Source of the DNA: Bog-113 sp963752695
GTDB lineage: Bacteria > Acidobacteriota > Terriglobia > Bryobacterales > Bryobacteraceae
DNA length: 64,000 bases
Reading direction: 5' to 3'
NCBI GenBank assembly: GCA_963752695.1
Contig: CAVVZB010000001.1
Location: forward strand, 682,001-746,000
A program made the translations under genes and the position numbers. Under the pieces are notes generated by a model. The model ran no database searches. It was not told the origin of the DNA and worked only from the letters and a program-made list of their open reading frames with translations. Below are positions 34,193 to 42,397 of this stretch, in pieces. Each line of letters starts with the position of its first letter. Within the stretch, counting starts at the first letter, position 1.

Positions 34193-34870
34193 ATGGAAGC
34201 CAAACTCCAGGCCCGCGAGGTCACTAAGACGTATCAAAGCGGAGCCGCGGCGGCCCATGCGCTCACGGGCGTGAACCTCGACGTCTACAGTGGCGAAATC
34301 ATGATGTTGGTGGGTCCTTCCGGCAGCGGAAAGACGACGCTGATCTCGATTATGGGCTGCATTCTGCGGCCTACCTCGGGCAGCTTGAAAATCGCGGGCC
34401 GCGAGATAACGGTGTTAAGTGAAAGCCAACTGCCACGCGTGCGCCTCCAACATATCGGCTTTATCTTCCAGGGCTTCAACTTGTTCCCGACGTTGACGGC
34501 CGCGGAGAACGTGGAGGTCGCGCTCGATTTGAAAGGCGTCGGTGGAAGCGAAAAGCGGCGTCGCGCTCAAGTGCTGCTCGATAACGTGGAGCTTTCCGAT
34601 AAGTATCGCGAATTCCCCGCCAATCTGAGTGGCGGGCAAAAGCAACGCGTGGCGATCGCCCGCGCGTTGGCGGGCGAGCCGGAAATCATTCTCGCCGACG
34701 AACCCACGGCTGCGCTCGATTCAGTAAGCGGCAGGACAGTGATGAACCTGATGCGCAAGTTAGCGAAAGAGAAAGGGCGGGCGGTGGTGATCGTGACGCA
34801 CGATAACCGCATCATGGAATTTGCCGACCGTGTGGTGCAAATCGAAGATGGCCGGATTATCAACACATAA
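34193..34870 (+). CDS. ABC transporter ATP-binding protein (DevA/LolD-like)
   Basis: A 225-residue cytoplasmic ATPase. Walker A is GPSGSGKTT (about residues 41-49), the Q-loop is in FIFQGFNLFPTLTAAENV, the signature is LSGGQKQRVAIARAL (about 144) and Walker B is ILADEPTAALD (about 166). It belongs to the MacB/LolD/DevA group that pairs with a DevC-type permease, which precedes it by two bases. Its 3' end overlaps the adaptor gene when that gene is read from ATG 34848. Confidence 0.95.
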   Translation: MEAKLQAREVTKTYQSGAAAAHALTGVNLDVYSGEIMMLVGPSGSGKTTLISIMGCILRPTSGSLKIAGREITVLSESQLPRVRLQHIGFIFQGFNLFPTLTAAENVEVALDLKGVGGSEKRRRAQVLLDNVELSDKYREFPANLSGGQKQRVAIARALAGEPEIILADEPTAALDSVSGRTVMNLMRKLAKEKGRAVVIVTHDNRIMEFADRVVQIEDGRIINT

Positions 34871-35918
34871 GCACGTGGCGCTCGTATCCGTTTGGTTCAC
34901 TGCCAGCATGTTCGTCGGCTCCTGCGGCTCGTCTGCACCGTCGGCCAACGCGCCCGTGGTCAAGACTTCGCCGGAGAAGGCGTCCGGTACTGAGCGCGCC
35001 GCAGACCGAATCGTTGCTCCAGGGCGGGTAGAGCCGCTCTCGGAAGAGATCAAGGTAGGCGCGGAAATTTCCGGCCGCCTGCAGCAGGTCAATGTCGACG
35101 AAGGCGCGCACATCGCCAAAGGCCAGATTCTGGCGCGCATCGATAGTTCCGACTACCAGGCGCGGGTCTCCGAAGCTGCTGCCGAAGTACGCGTGCGGGA
35201 AGCTGATCGGCAGAAGTTGGACAACGGCGCGCGCACGCAGGAGCGGCAGGAAGCACTCGCCGCCACGCACGAAGCCGAAGCCGTCGTGGCGAACACGCGG
35301 GCAGAGATGGATCGCAGGAATCAGTTGCTGGGCACTGGCGATATCTCCCGCTCCGACGCGGAACAGACCCAACGCGAATACGCGGTCGCGCAGGCCCGCC
35401 TGGCGCAATTGAAGGAGCATTATTCCTTGGTCGATGCCGCCCCGCGCGCAGACGATCAACTACGCGCCGCCGCTGCTATCGCTTTAGCTCGCGCGCAGAT
35501 GAATGAGGCCCAATCCCGCCTGGCAAAAACCGTGATTCATTCCCCCGTGACTGGCGTGGTTCTGCGCCGCCTGCACCGCACCGGAGAGAGCGTCACTGAG
35601 GGTGGCGACCCGATCTTCGTCGTCGCGGACACTTCGGTGCTGCGCGTTCGCGTCGATGTCGATGAATCCGACGTGGGCCATGTCCACGAGGGGCAACGCG
35701 CCTATGTGACCGCAGACGCATATGCCGGGAAAAAGTTCTGGGGTCACGTGGTGCGCGTGGGCAAGACACTAGGCCGCAAGAACATTCGCACGGACGCACC
35801 CACCGAGAGAATCGACACGAAAATACTGGAGACGCTGGTTGAGTTGGACGGGCATCCCGATCTCCCGGTCGGCTTGCGCGTGGATTCCTACATCCTCACC
35901 GGCGAGGCCCAGCCGTGA
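34848..35918 (+). CDS. HlyD/DevB-type membrane fusion protein (lipoprotein)
   Basis: A periplasmic adaptor of about 356 residues. ATG 34848 gives a signal sequence with basic residues (STHKH), a hydrophobic stretch and a lipobox-like FVGSC, so it may be lipid-anchored; GTG 34875 is an alternative start. The HlyD pattern is seen as GRVEPLSEEIKVGAEISGRL, a long coiled-coil hairpin (residues about 100-220) and a C-terminal barrel (IHSPVTGVVLRRLHRTGE). It connects the inner-membrane DevCA pump with the TolC-like channel that follows. It overlaps the ATPase gene by 23 bp and TolC by four bases. Confidence 0.9.
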   Translation: MAGLSTHKHVALVSVWFTASMFVGSCGSSAPSANAPVVKTSPEKASGTERAADRIVAPGRVEPLSEEIKVGAEISGRLQQVNVDEGAHIAKGQILARIDSSDYQARVSEAAAEVRVREADRQKLDNGARTQERQEALAATHEAEAVVANTRAEMDRRNQLLGTGDISRSDAEQTQREYAVAQARLAQLKEHYSLVDAAPRADDQLRAAAAIALARAQMNEAQSRLAKTVIHSPVTGVVLRRLHRTGESVTEGGDPIFVVADTSVLRVRVDVDESDVGHVHEGQRAYVTADAYAGKKFWGHVVRVGKTLGRKNIRTDAPTERIDTKILETLVELDGHPDLPVGLRVDSYILTGEAQP

Positions 35919-37543
35919 CGGCATCTTTGCTCCTGCTCGCGCTATTAGCCGCAACGCCGGATCAGCCTGCGCATGTCGGCGTCACGAGCACCCGCGATTT
36001 ATCGCTTCACGAAGCTATCGAAATCGCCATCCGGGAGAATCTCGAGTTGGAAATCGAGCGTTCCAACGAAGCCGATGCCGAGGCTGCCCTGGCCGCCGCC
36101 CAAGCGTATACCGACATGACGTTTCGCTGGCAGCCGAATTACCAGGCCCGCAACACTCCCGCCCCTTCGCTGCTGCAAGCCAGCAACGGCAAACTCACCG
36201 AGCATTACCTGACAAGCAATTTCGCCGTTCACCAGACCACCCCGTGGGACGGCGCGGCGTTCGATGTGACATTCGATAACAGCCGCGTATCTTCGGCCGA
36301 TCCGTTCTTAGGCGTGAACCCTTTCTACCTCTCGCAGCTCGGCGTGACACTCACGCAACCGCTGTTGCGGAACCGCAAGATTGACGCCGCGCGCTCATTG
36401 CTGCTCATTCGCACGCGACAGACGGCGCTTTCCCGGTCCGAGGTGGAGATCAAGCTAATCGACGTTGTCACGCGCGTGCAGCAAGCCTACTGGGATCTGG
36501 CGGCGGCGCGGGAAAACCAGGAGATCCAACGCGAGGCGGTGGACTTAGCCCGCAACCAGTTGGAACGCGATCGCCATCGCATCGCCGCCGGAACACTGGC
36601 GCAGTCGGAAGCAGCGGGAACCGATGCGGAAATTGCTCGCCGCCAGGATACCTGGTACGCATCGGCGGCTGTAGCGGCCGCGCAAGAAAACGCCTTCAAA
36701 CAACTGCTTAGCTCCGCCACAGGAACCGCGCTCTGGAATCAGGAACTCGTTCCGACTGACCGGGAATCTACGGCTGCGGCGGACTTGGATGACGTTCCGG
36801 CCGTAGTCGCGCGCGCCCTGCAACTCCGCCCGGAACTGAAGAGCAGCGCGATTCGGCAACAGATTAACGCCATTGAGACGCGGCAAAATGAGAATCTCGT
36901 CAAACCTCAACTCAACCTGGTTGCCACTTATCTGCTTGGCGGCTTGGCGGGGAAGCGAAACACCACGCCCGATCCGATCACGCTCGCCACGGAGCCAATC
37001 GTGAATCAGATCAACCCGATCCTGAACGCGTTTGGAGTAACCCCGGTAGCCGCGCCAACGCTAGGCACGCTGCCCGGTTATCTCTTGGGTGGCTATGGCG
37101 CGGATCTAGGGAATCTATTTAGCGGCCGGTATCAAACCGTGCAAGCGGGTCTGCAGGTGGATATGACCTTCCGCAATCGCGCCGCCAAAGCTGCCGTGAC
37201 GCAAAGCGTGATCGCCGGCCGCAAGGAGAAACTGGCCGAGGCTCAAATTCAGCAGGCGATCCAATCGGAAGTTCGCGATGCCCTGGAAGGCTTGGCCATC
37301 GCGCGGCAGAGACGAGACGCGGCCACCGCCGGTGAGACTGCAGCGAAGCAGAAGCTGGATAGTGAAATGCGGCTGTTTGAGACTGGCGAGAGCACGACGT
37401 TTCTCTCGCTCACCCGGCAAAACGATTATTCTGAAGCACGACGCCGGCGGCTGCTCGCGGCGCTCGAGTTCAATCGCGCCGTAGCCCGCGTGCAGCGAGC
37501 CACCGGAACAACGCTGAGCGAGAATCGTCTGGCTCTACAGTAA
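35915..37543 (+). CDS. TolC family outer-membrane efflux protein
   Basis: A 542-residue outer-membrane channel protein. It starts at GTG 35915, overlapping the adaptor stop. The signal peptide is MTASLLLLALLAATP. Two repeated helical hairpins with LREAIEIAIREN-like text (LHEAIEIAIRENLELEIERS) and LTQPLLRNRKID are typical of OEP repeats, as is QTVQAGLQVDMTFRNR in the second half. It completes a tripartite exporter (TolC-DevB-DevCA) regulated by TetR. Substrate may be a lipid, glycolipid or antibiotic; none is shown by the sequence. No terminator is evident after the stop. Confidence 0.92.
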   Translation: MTASLLLLALLAATPDQPAHVGVTSTRDLSLHEAIEIAIRENLELEIERSNEADAEAALAAAQAYTDMTFRWQPNYQARNTPAPSLLQASNGKLTEHYLTSNFAVHQTTPWDGAAFDVTFDNSRVSSADPFLGVNPFYLSQLGVTLTQPLLRNRKIDAARSLLLIRTRQTALSRSEVEIKLIDVVTRVQQAYWDLAAARENQEIQREAVDLARNQLERDRHRIAAGTLAQSEAAGTDAEIARRQDTWYASAAVAAAQENAFKQLLSSATGTALWNQELVPTDRESTAAADLDDVPAVVARALQLRPELKSSAIRQQINAIETRQNENLVKPQLNLVATYLLGGLAGKRNTTPDPITLATEPIVNQINPILNAFGVTPVAAPTLGTLPGYLLGGYGADLGNLFSGRYQTVQAGLQVDMTFRNRAAKAAVTQSVIAGRKEKLAEAQIQQAIQSEVRDALEGLAIARQRRDAATAGETAAKQKLDSEMRLFETGESTTFLSLTRQNDYSEARRRRLLAALEFNRAVARVQRATGTTLSENRLALQ

Positions 37544-37573
37544 CTCTGCCCGTTATGGTAACAGCAGAACGCC

Positions 37574-37741
37574 ATGGAAGACACGCCAATCACAGTACGC
37601 AAGTACACTGACTTCGACGAGATGAAAGCGGACGAGTACCGCTATTGGCAAAGCCGTCCCGTTTCGGGGGCCTTTGCTTCTGTTCCTACTCGTCGGCTCA
37701 ATGCAGTCCGAATAGCCGCACTTTCGGCTTACGCCCGTTGA
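37574..37741 (+). pseudogene. Truncated remnant of a small conserved protein gene
   Basis: The ORF from ATG 37574 encodes 55 residues. Its first 30 include FDEMKADEYRYWQSRPV, text I recognise from small conserved proteins in which RPV is followed by HERMDAV-like residues; here the sequence diverges immediately after RPV and runs antisense into the 3' end of the DUF2541 gene. This looks like the 5' half of a gene cut off by a rearrangement. Identification of the parent family is from memory and only the fragment is present. Confidence 0.45.
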
Positions 37742-38087
37742 AATTAGCGCGCGAGTAGAACAACTCCACGCTGCGAATGACACGCCGACTGCCTGGCAAG
37801 TCAATGACGCGCGTTTGTTGGCCGGCCGGAATCACGTTTCGAATCTGAATCGGCTCAACGGTTCCGTTGCCGTAGTGCACGATCACATGATCGAATTCGA
37901 TGGCCGAATTTTCCACCTTGATCTGAATCGCGCGATACAGGCCGCGAGCTCGCGTGACCACGATGTTGTCATGATCGCGCGCGCCATCCACGTTGGATTG
38001 CCCGAGGTATTCCCATCGGCCTTCCTGCGCCTGCACCAAGCCGGCAACACTGCATGCCAACAGTACGATTCCAAGTACTCGGTTCAT
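37698..38087 (-). CDS. Secreted DUF2541 family protein
   Basis: A 129-residue protein with signal peptide MNRVLGIVLLACSVAGLVQA. The mature part shows WEYLGQSNVDGARDHDNI, VENSAIEFDHVIVHYGNG and TRVIDLPGSRRVIRSVELFY, which fits the DUF2541 beta-rich fold. Function is unknown. Its final bases overlap the truncated gene on the plus strand, so the gene end may mark a recombination joint. It precedes the RNA-binding protein gene on the same strand only by chance of layout; spacing is 45 bp. Confidence 0.8.
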   Translation of the reverse strand: MNRVLGIVLLACSVAGLVQAQEGRWEYLGQSNVDGARDHDNIVVTRARGLYRAIQIKVENSAIEFDHVIVHYGNGTVEPIQIRNVIPAGQQTRVIDLPGSRRVIRSVELFYSRANFNGRKPKVRLFGLH

Positions 38088-38132
38088 TAATACCCCCAGT
38101 GCCAGTGTCGCACCGAACCGATTACAACGCGA

Positions 38133-38462
38133 TTACCAGCGCGAAGGTTTGCGGCCGTATCCACCGCCGCCGCCGCTGTTGCCGCGATCCCGTCCGCCGC
38201 CACCACCCGCGCCGCTGCCCTTGGGACGAGCTTCATTCACGTTCAGCGCACGACCACCAACTTCCCGGCCGTTCATGCCCGCAATCGCCTTATCGCCTTC
38301 CGCGTCATTGTTCATCTCGACAAACCCGAAACCACGGGGCTGCCCAGAGTCGCGATCCGTCACGATGCTCACGCGATCCACTGCTCCGTAGCTTTCAAAA
38401 AGCGTGCGGATGTCCTGCTCGGTCGTCCCGAAGCTCAGGTTACCTACAAAAATATTCTTCAT
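38133..38462 (-). CDS. RRM-type RNA-binding protein
   Basis: A 109-residue protein with one RNA recognition motif. RNP2 is IFVGNLSFG at the start and RNP1 is RGFGFVEM near residue 45. The C terminus is Gly/Arg-rich (GGGGGRDRGNSGGGGG). ATG 38462 is chosen because MKNIFVGNLS is the normal N terminus of the group. Such proteins in cyanobacteria and other bacteria act in cold adaptation and RNA handling. Length is typical. Confidence 0.93.
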   Translation of the reverse strand: MKNIFVGNLSFGTTEQDIRTLFESYGAVDRVSIVTDRDSGQPRGFGFVEMNNDAEGDKAIAGMNGREVGGRALNVNEARPKGSGAGGGGGRDRGNSGGGGGYGRKPSRW

Positions 38463-38554
38463 CTTCTTATTCCTTCTGATTTGAGAGCGGAGCAATTCGG
38501 GGGGCGAGCGAGTCGCCGAAATTGGCAGGGCCGGTCAAACGCGGTTCCAGTGTA

Positions 38555-40057
38555 TCACCTCCCGTAATCAAATTTTATACGGCCATCCCGATAATCGATG
38601 GTCACTGAGCGGAATAAGTGCAGCAGCGGCAAACCCATGATTCCCGTGATCTCGGCCCCAGCACCACGGCTAAATCGGGAAAGATCGAACGCCGTCAAGT
38701 CCTGGTTTTCTTGCCGAAAGTGCGCAAATTCCAGAGTCACTTTTTCCGCGGAGTACACCATCTTCACTTCGCCAGAGATCCCTTTTATGCGCACTCGCGG
38801 ATCGCTGCGCAACTTGGTGACGGCTGGGGCCGCGTTTGTCGAGATCATGCTGAAAGTCGAGCCCGTGTCTACCAGGAACAGGACCGCAGGCCCGTCGCTG
38901 ATGCGCGTTGGCACAAGAACGTCGTGTCCCAATCGCAAGAACTGCGAGAAATCGGCCAGTTCCGGTCCCTCGTAACGGTCCACCATTTTTTGGCCATCCC
39001 AGAGCGGGCCGGGTAGAGCATCCAACTCCAGGCGATGGGCTTTGAAGTTCAAGTTCACGAGGAAGCGGCTGAAAACATCGGTCCCGATTAACCCGCCAGT
39101 GTCGGTCACCGCCCCTTTCTCGGAAACCCGCACGATGAAATTCCGGAACTCGAGATCGCCGAACCGAATGCGCTCAGCGTAGCCCAACCACCCTTTTACC
39201 GGCCCTTGATTCCCGATCCCACCCAGATCCACATCGGCCAGCCGCTCTACTCCGCTGCGCTCCGCCATTTTGCTGCTGATAATCAGCCCGCTAGCGCCCG
39301 TGTCCAGTTGCAGCTGCGTCTTTAGATCATTGATTTGGATGGTTATTCCAAGACCGGTGGCCCGCTCTCCATCGCGTTCCACAGAAAGCGGCACCTGGTA
39401 ATGGCCGTAAGGGCTGGCAAGTTCGCTTTCGGTCTTCCCTTGCAGTCTCTTAGTCGACGCGACGCGCGCTCGCAGTTCACGCGCTATGGTTCCAATCTCG
39501 GGGCCCTCATCGGCCCTTATCTTAATAGCTTGTTCCCAGCGGGCCAGGGAAGCGGGAGTGTTGCCCTCGATGCGCTCGAGCGCCGCTTCGATAGCCGGGT
39601 CCTCCGGGTCGAGATTGTGCGCTTGATAAATCAGAATGCGCGCTTTGCCGTTGATGCTGCCCGATTGATAAACGCGCGCCACGCCAAGTACGGCTCGGGC
39701 ATTCTTCGGGTCGGTCTTAACGGCGAGCTTATATTCCTTCTCGGCGCCAAAGATATCGCCCTGCCGGAAATGCACGTCGCCCTCAACGCGATGTAAGTCG
39801 GCCGCAGCCCCGTTCGAAGCCAGCGCGCGATCCGCAGCCTGCCGCGCCTCGTCAACCCGTTCAGCGCCAAGCAAAACCTCCACAAGAAGAACGTTCGGAG
39901 CGACGGCCCCCGGTTCTTTGCGGATGGCAGCCTCCAGCAGTTGAATTGCCCCAGCCTGATCGCCACCCCGGAGCTTGTCGATAGCGTCGTTCCAGGCGTC
40001 GGCCCGCAGCCCGGTAACCACGCTTAGGCCAAAAACAACTAGCAGAATGGCACGCAT
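38555..40057 (-). CDS. TPR protein with two retropepsin-like aspartyl protease domains
   Basis: A 500-residue exported protein (signal MRAILLVVFGLSVVTGLRA; start ATG 40057 rather than the ORF limit at 40228, which would overlap yggX). The first 200 residues form TPR-like helical repeats. The second half holds two aspartyl-protease-type modules, with catalytic motifs LQLDTGASGLIIS and FLVDTGSTFSMIS, about 125 residues apart. Single-domain retropepsins dimerise; here two motifs in one chain could make a complete pepsin-like active site in the periplasm. Its start is 24 bp from the divergent yggX start. Confidence 0.8.
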   Translation of the reverse strand: MRAILLVVFGLSVVTGLRADAWNDAIDKLRGGDQAGAIQLLEAAIRKEPGAVAPNVLLVEVLLGAERVDEARQAADRALASNGAAADLHRVEGDVHFRQGDIFGAEKEYKLAVKTDPKNARAVLGVARVYQSGSINGKARILIYQAHNLDPEDPAIEAALERIEGNTPASLARWEQAIKIRADEGPEIGTIARELRARVASTKRLQGKTESELASPYGHYQVPLSVERDGERATGLGITIQINDLKTQLQLDTGASGLIISSKMAERSGVERLADVDLGGIGNQGPVKGWLGYAERIRFGDLEFRNFIVRVSEKGAVTDTGGLIGTDVFSRFLVNLNFKAHRLELDALPGPLWDGQKMVDRYEGPELADFSQFLRLGHDVLVPTRISDGPAVLFLVDTGSTFSMISTNAAPAVTKLRSDPRVRIKGISGEVKMVYSAEKVTLEFAHFRQENQDLTAFDLSRFSRGAGAEITGIMGLPLLHLFRSVTIDYRDGRIKFDYGR

Positions 40058-40081
40058 ACCGTAGTATTCTAAAGGTTTCCC

Positions 40082-40366
40082 ATGGCTACTGTTTCGCACC
40101 GTGTCTTCTGCGTGAAGTTGCAGAAAGAAGCCGAAGGTCTCGACGAAATCCCGTTCGAAGGTCACCCGCTCGGTCAACGCATCTACGACAACGTTTCCAA
40201 GGAAGCCTGGAAAGGTTGGGTTGAGCATATGAAGATGCTGATGAATGAATATCGGCTGAATCTAGGAACGCCCGACGCTCAAGAATTCATCCTGCAGCAA
40301 ATGGAACAGTACTTCTTCGGTCAGGGTGCGGCGCCTCCGCCGGACTTCGTTCCCGTCGCGCATTAG
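40082..40366 (+). CDS. yggX: Fe(II)-trafficking / oxidative damage protection protein
   Basis: A 94-residue protein. VFCVKLQKEAEGLDEIPFEG near the start, IYDNVSKEAWKGWVEHMKML and the C-terminal FILQQMEQYFF agree with YggX, which protects Fe-S enzymes and traffics iron under oxidative stress. The conserved Cys at about residue 10 is present. The gene starts divergently from the retropepsin gene and 51 bp precede the nadA start, so co-expression with this Fe-S enzyme is plausible. Confidence 0.93.
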   Translation: MATVSHRVFCVKLQKEAEGLDEIPFEGHPLGQRIYDNVSKEAWKGWVEHMKMLMNEYRLNLGTPDAQEFILQQMEQYFFGQGAAPPPDFVPVAH

Positions 40367-40417
40367 AATCGTCCAGCCGCGCGTTGGAATCTAAACGGCT
40401 AGAATCGAGTTAGAGCC

Positions 40418-41404
40418 GTGCCTGCTGCCGCTGACATTTCCGCTGAGTTGTTATCTCCCGTCGTGACTGGCTCCGGCCTGCCCACTGACGCGCTTACAGA
40501 AGAAATCCGCTATCTCCAGCGCTCCCGCCGCGCGATGATCCTGGCGCATCACTACCAGGAATCCGAAATTCAATCGCTGGCCGACGCCATTGGCGACAGC
40601 CTGGAACTGGCCCGCATCGCCAAGAACTTCGATGGCGACGTCATCGCTTTTTGCGGCGTCTGGTTCATGGCGGAGACGGCCAAGGCGCTGAATCCCGATA
40701 AGATCGTCATCGTGCCGGATCGCGCCGCCAGTTGCAGCCTGGTCGAAGGTTGTCCGGTGGAGCCGATTCGCGAGTACAAGCGTCGCAACCCCGATCACGT
40801 CATCGTCAGTTACATCAACACCTCTCTTGAAGTGAAAGCCGAGAGCGATATCATCTGCACATCGCGCAACGCCGTGCAGGTGGTCAACTCCATCCCCGCT
40901 GACAAAACGATATTGTTCCTTCCGGATCGCAATCTGGGCAATTACGTGAAGACGCAAACCGGCCGGCAGAACATGAAGATCTGGCAGGGGTCCTGCATCG
41001 TCCATCAGAGTTTCCCGGCGCGCCGGTTGCTGGAAACAATGGCTGCGCATCCCGAAGCCGAGGTAGTCGCGCACCCAGAGTGCCCGCAGGCTGTCCTGAA
41101 CTTAGCAACGTTTATCGGTTCCACGTCCGCGCTAATCGAATACTGCGCCCGAAGTTCCGCACCGGCCTTCATCGTCATGACCGAAAGCGGCGTCAACCAT
41201 TCGCTAATCCGGCGCGCTCCTGGCAAGAAGTTCTACTACGTGGCCAATGAGAACTGTAATTGCAGTGAATGCCCGTACATGCGTCTGAATACGTTGGAAA
41301 AGCTGCGCGACGCGCTGGCTGATCTGCAACCGCGCGTGGAACTCCCTCTCGAGATGATGGAACGCGCACGCCTGCCCATCGAGCGCATGTTGGCCCTGAA
41401 GTGA
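40418..41404 (+). CDS. nadA: Quinolinate synthase
   Basis: A 328-residue [4Fe-4S] enzyme that condenses iminoaspartate with dihydroxyacetone phosphate to quinolinate in NAD synthesis. The start is GTG 40418. Cluster cysteines are apparent at FCGVWFMAE, HPECPQAV and NENCNCSECPYM; LAHHYQESEIQSLADAIGDS is the N-terminal hallmark. The stop overlaps the moaA start by four bases. NadB and NadC are not in this window. Confidence 0.95.
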   Translation: MPAAADISAELLSPVVTGSGLPTDALTEEIRYLQRSRRAMILAHHYQESEIQSLADAIGDSLELARIAKNFDGDVIAFCGVWFMAETAKALNPDKIVIVPDRAASCSLVEGCPVEPIREYKRRNPDHVIVSYINTSLEVKAESDIICTSRNAVQVVNSIPADKTILFLPDRNLGNYVKTQTGRQNMKIWQGSCIVHQSFPARRLLETMAAHPEAEVVAHPECPQAVLNLATFIGSTSALIEYCARSSAPAFIVMTESGVNHSLIRRAPGKKFYYVANENCNCSECPYMRLNTLEKLRDALADLQPRVELPLEMMERARLPIERMLALK

Positions 41405-42390
41405 AGCCGCTCGTCGACAACTTCGGCCGTCTGCATGACAATCTGCGAATCAGCGTCACCGATCGGTGCAACATCCGCTGTTTCTACTGCATGCCGGAAG
41501 GGCCGGTCCACTTCGAAGCCCGTGAGAACCTGCTGAGCTTCGAGGAAATCGAGCGCTTCGTCCGAACCGCGGTCCAGTTAGGTATTACGAAGGTCCGTCT
41601 CACCGGGGGCGAGCCGCTGGTTCGCCGGGATCTCCCGGTCCTGGTGGAAAAGATCGCCAACATTCCCGGCGTTCGGGATCTCGCTCTCACCACCAACGGC
41701 GTGCTTCTTGCTGAGCACGCGCGATCGCTCTACGATGCCGGTCTTCGCCGCTTGAACGTGCATCTGGATACCCTCGATCCCGAGAAATTTCTCCGCATCA
41801 CTCGCCGGGATGATCTTTCGCGCGTCCTGGATGGCTTGCGGCTCGCCAGGCAAATCGGTTTCGGCCCCATCAAAATCAACGTGGTCGCGGTTAAGAATTT
41901 GATCGAGCCCGACCTGGTCCCCATGGCGCGATTCTGCCGGGCTAACGGCTTTGAGCCGCGCTTCATAGAGTTCATGCCTCTGGATTCCCAGCAGCTCTGG
42001 GATAAGTCGAAAGTCCTAACGGCCGATGAGATCGTGCGCGTGCTGTCCGAGGAGATCTCGCCCTTACGGGAGGTTCCACCAAGCGACCTCCGCGCTCCCG
42101 CAACCGAGTACGAATATGCCGATGGCTGCGGCAAAATCGGCCTGATTGCCTCGGTCAGCCGCCCGTTCTGTTTGAACTGCAATCGCCTGCGCCTCACTGC
42201 CGACGGCAAGCTCCGCTACTGCTTGTTCGCCATTGATGAAACCGATGTTCGCCCCCTGTTGCGCGGCGGCTCGGACGAGCAAGTTGCTCAAGCTCTGCGC
42301 ACGGCCGTAGCTGACAAGTGGCTCGGTCACGAGATCAACTCTTCTCACTTTGTTGCGCCGCCCCGGCCAATGTATTCCATCGGCGGCTAA
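41401..42390 (+). CDS. moaA: GTP 3',8-cyclase (molybdenum cofactor)
   Basis: A 329-residue radical-SAM enzyme for the first step of molybdopterin synthesis. The SAM cluster is CNIRCFYCMPEG (Cys 23, 27, 30). The second cluster is at FCLNCNRLRLTADGKLRYCL near residues 256-274. The C terminus is MYSIGG; the double-glycine end is needed for MoaA function. It starts at GTG overlapping the nadA stop. The other moa genes are not adjacent. It converges on the DUF58 gene with seven bases between them. Confidence 0.95.
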   Translation: MKPLVDNFGRLHDNLRISVTDRCNIRCFYCMPEGPVHFEARENLLSFEEIERFVRTAVQLGITKVRLTGGEPLVRRDLPVLVEKIANIPGVRDLALTTNGVLLAEHARSLYDAGLRRLNVHLDTLDPEKFLRITRRDDLSRVLDGLRLARQIGFGPIKINVVAVKNLIEPDLVPMARFCRANGFEPRFIEFMPLDSQQLWDKSKVLTADEIVRVLSEEISPLREVPPSDLRAPATEYEYADGCGKIGLIASVSRPFCLNCNRLRLTADGKLRYCLFAIDETDVRPLLRGGSDEQVAQALRTAVADKWLGHEINSSHFVAPPRPMYSIGG

Positions 42391-42397
42391 CGCTGAG

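Noticed and set aside
37555..37611. An 18-codon ORF from ATG 37555
   Set aside because: Too short and in a different frame from the recognisable fragment.
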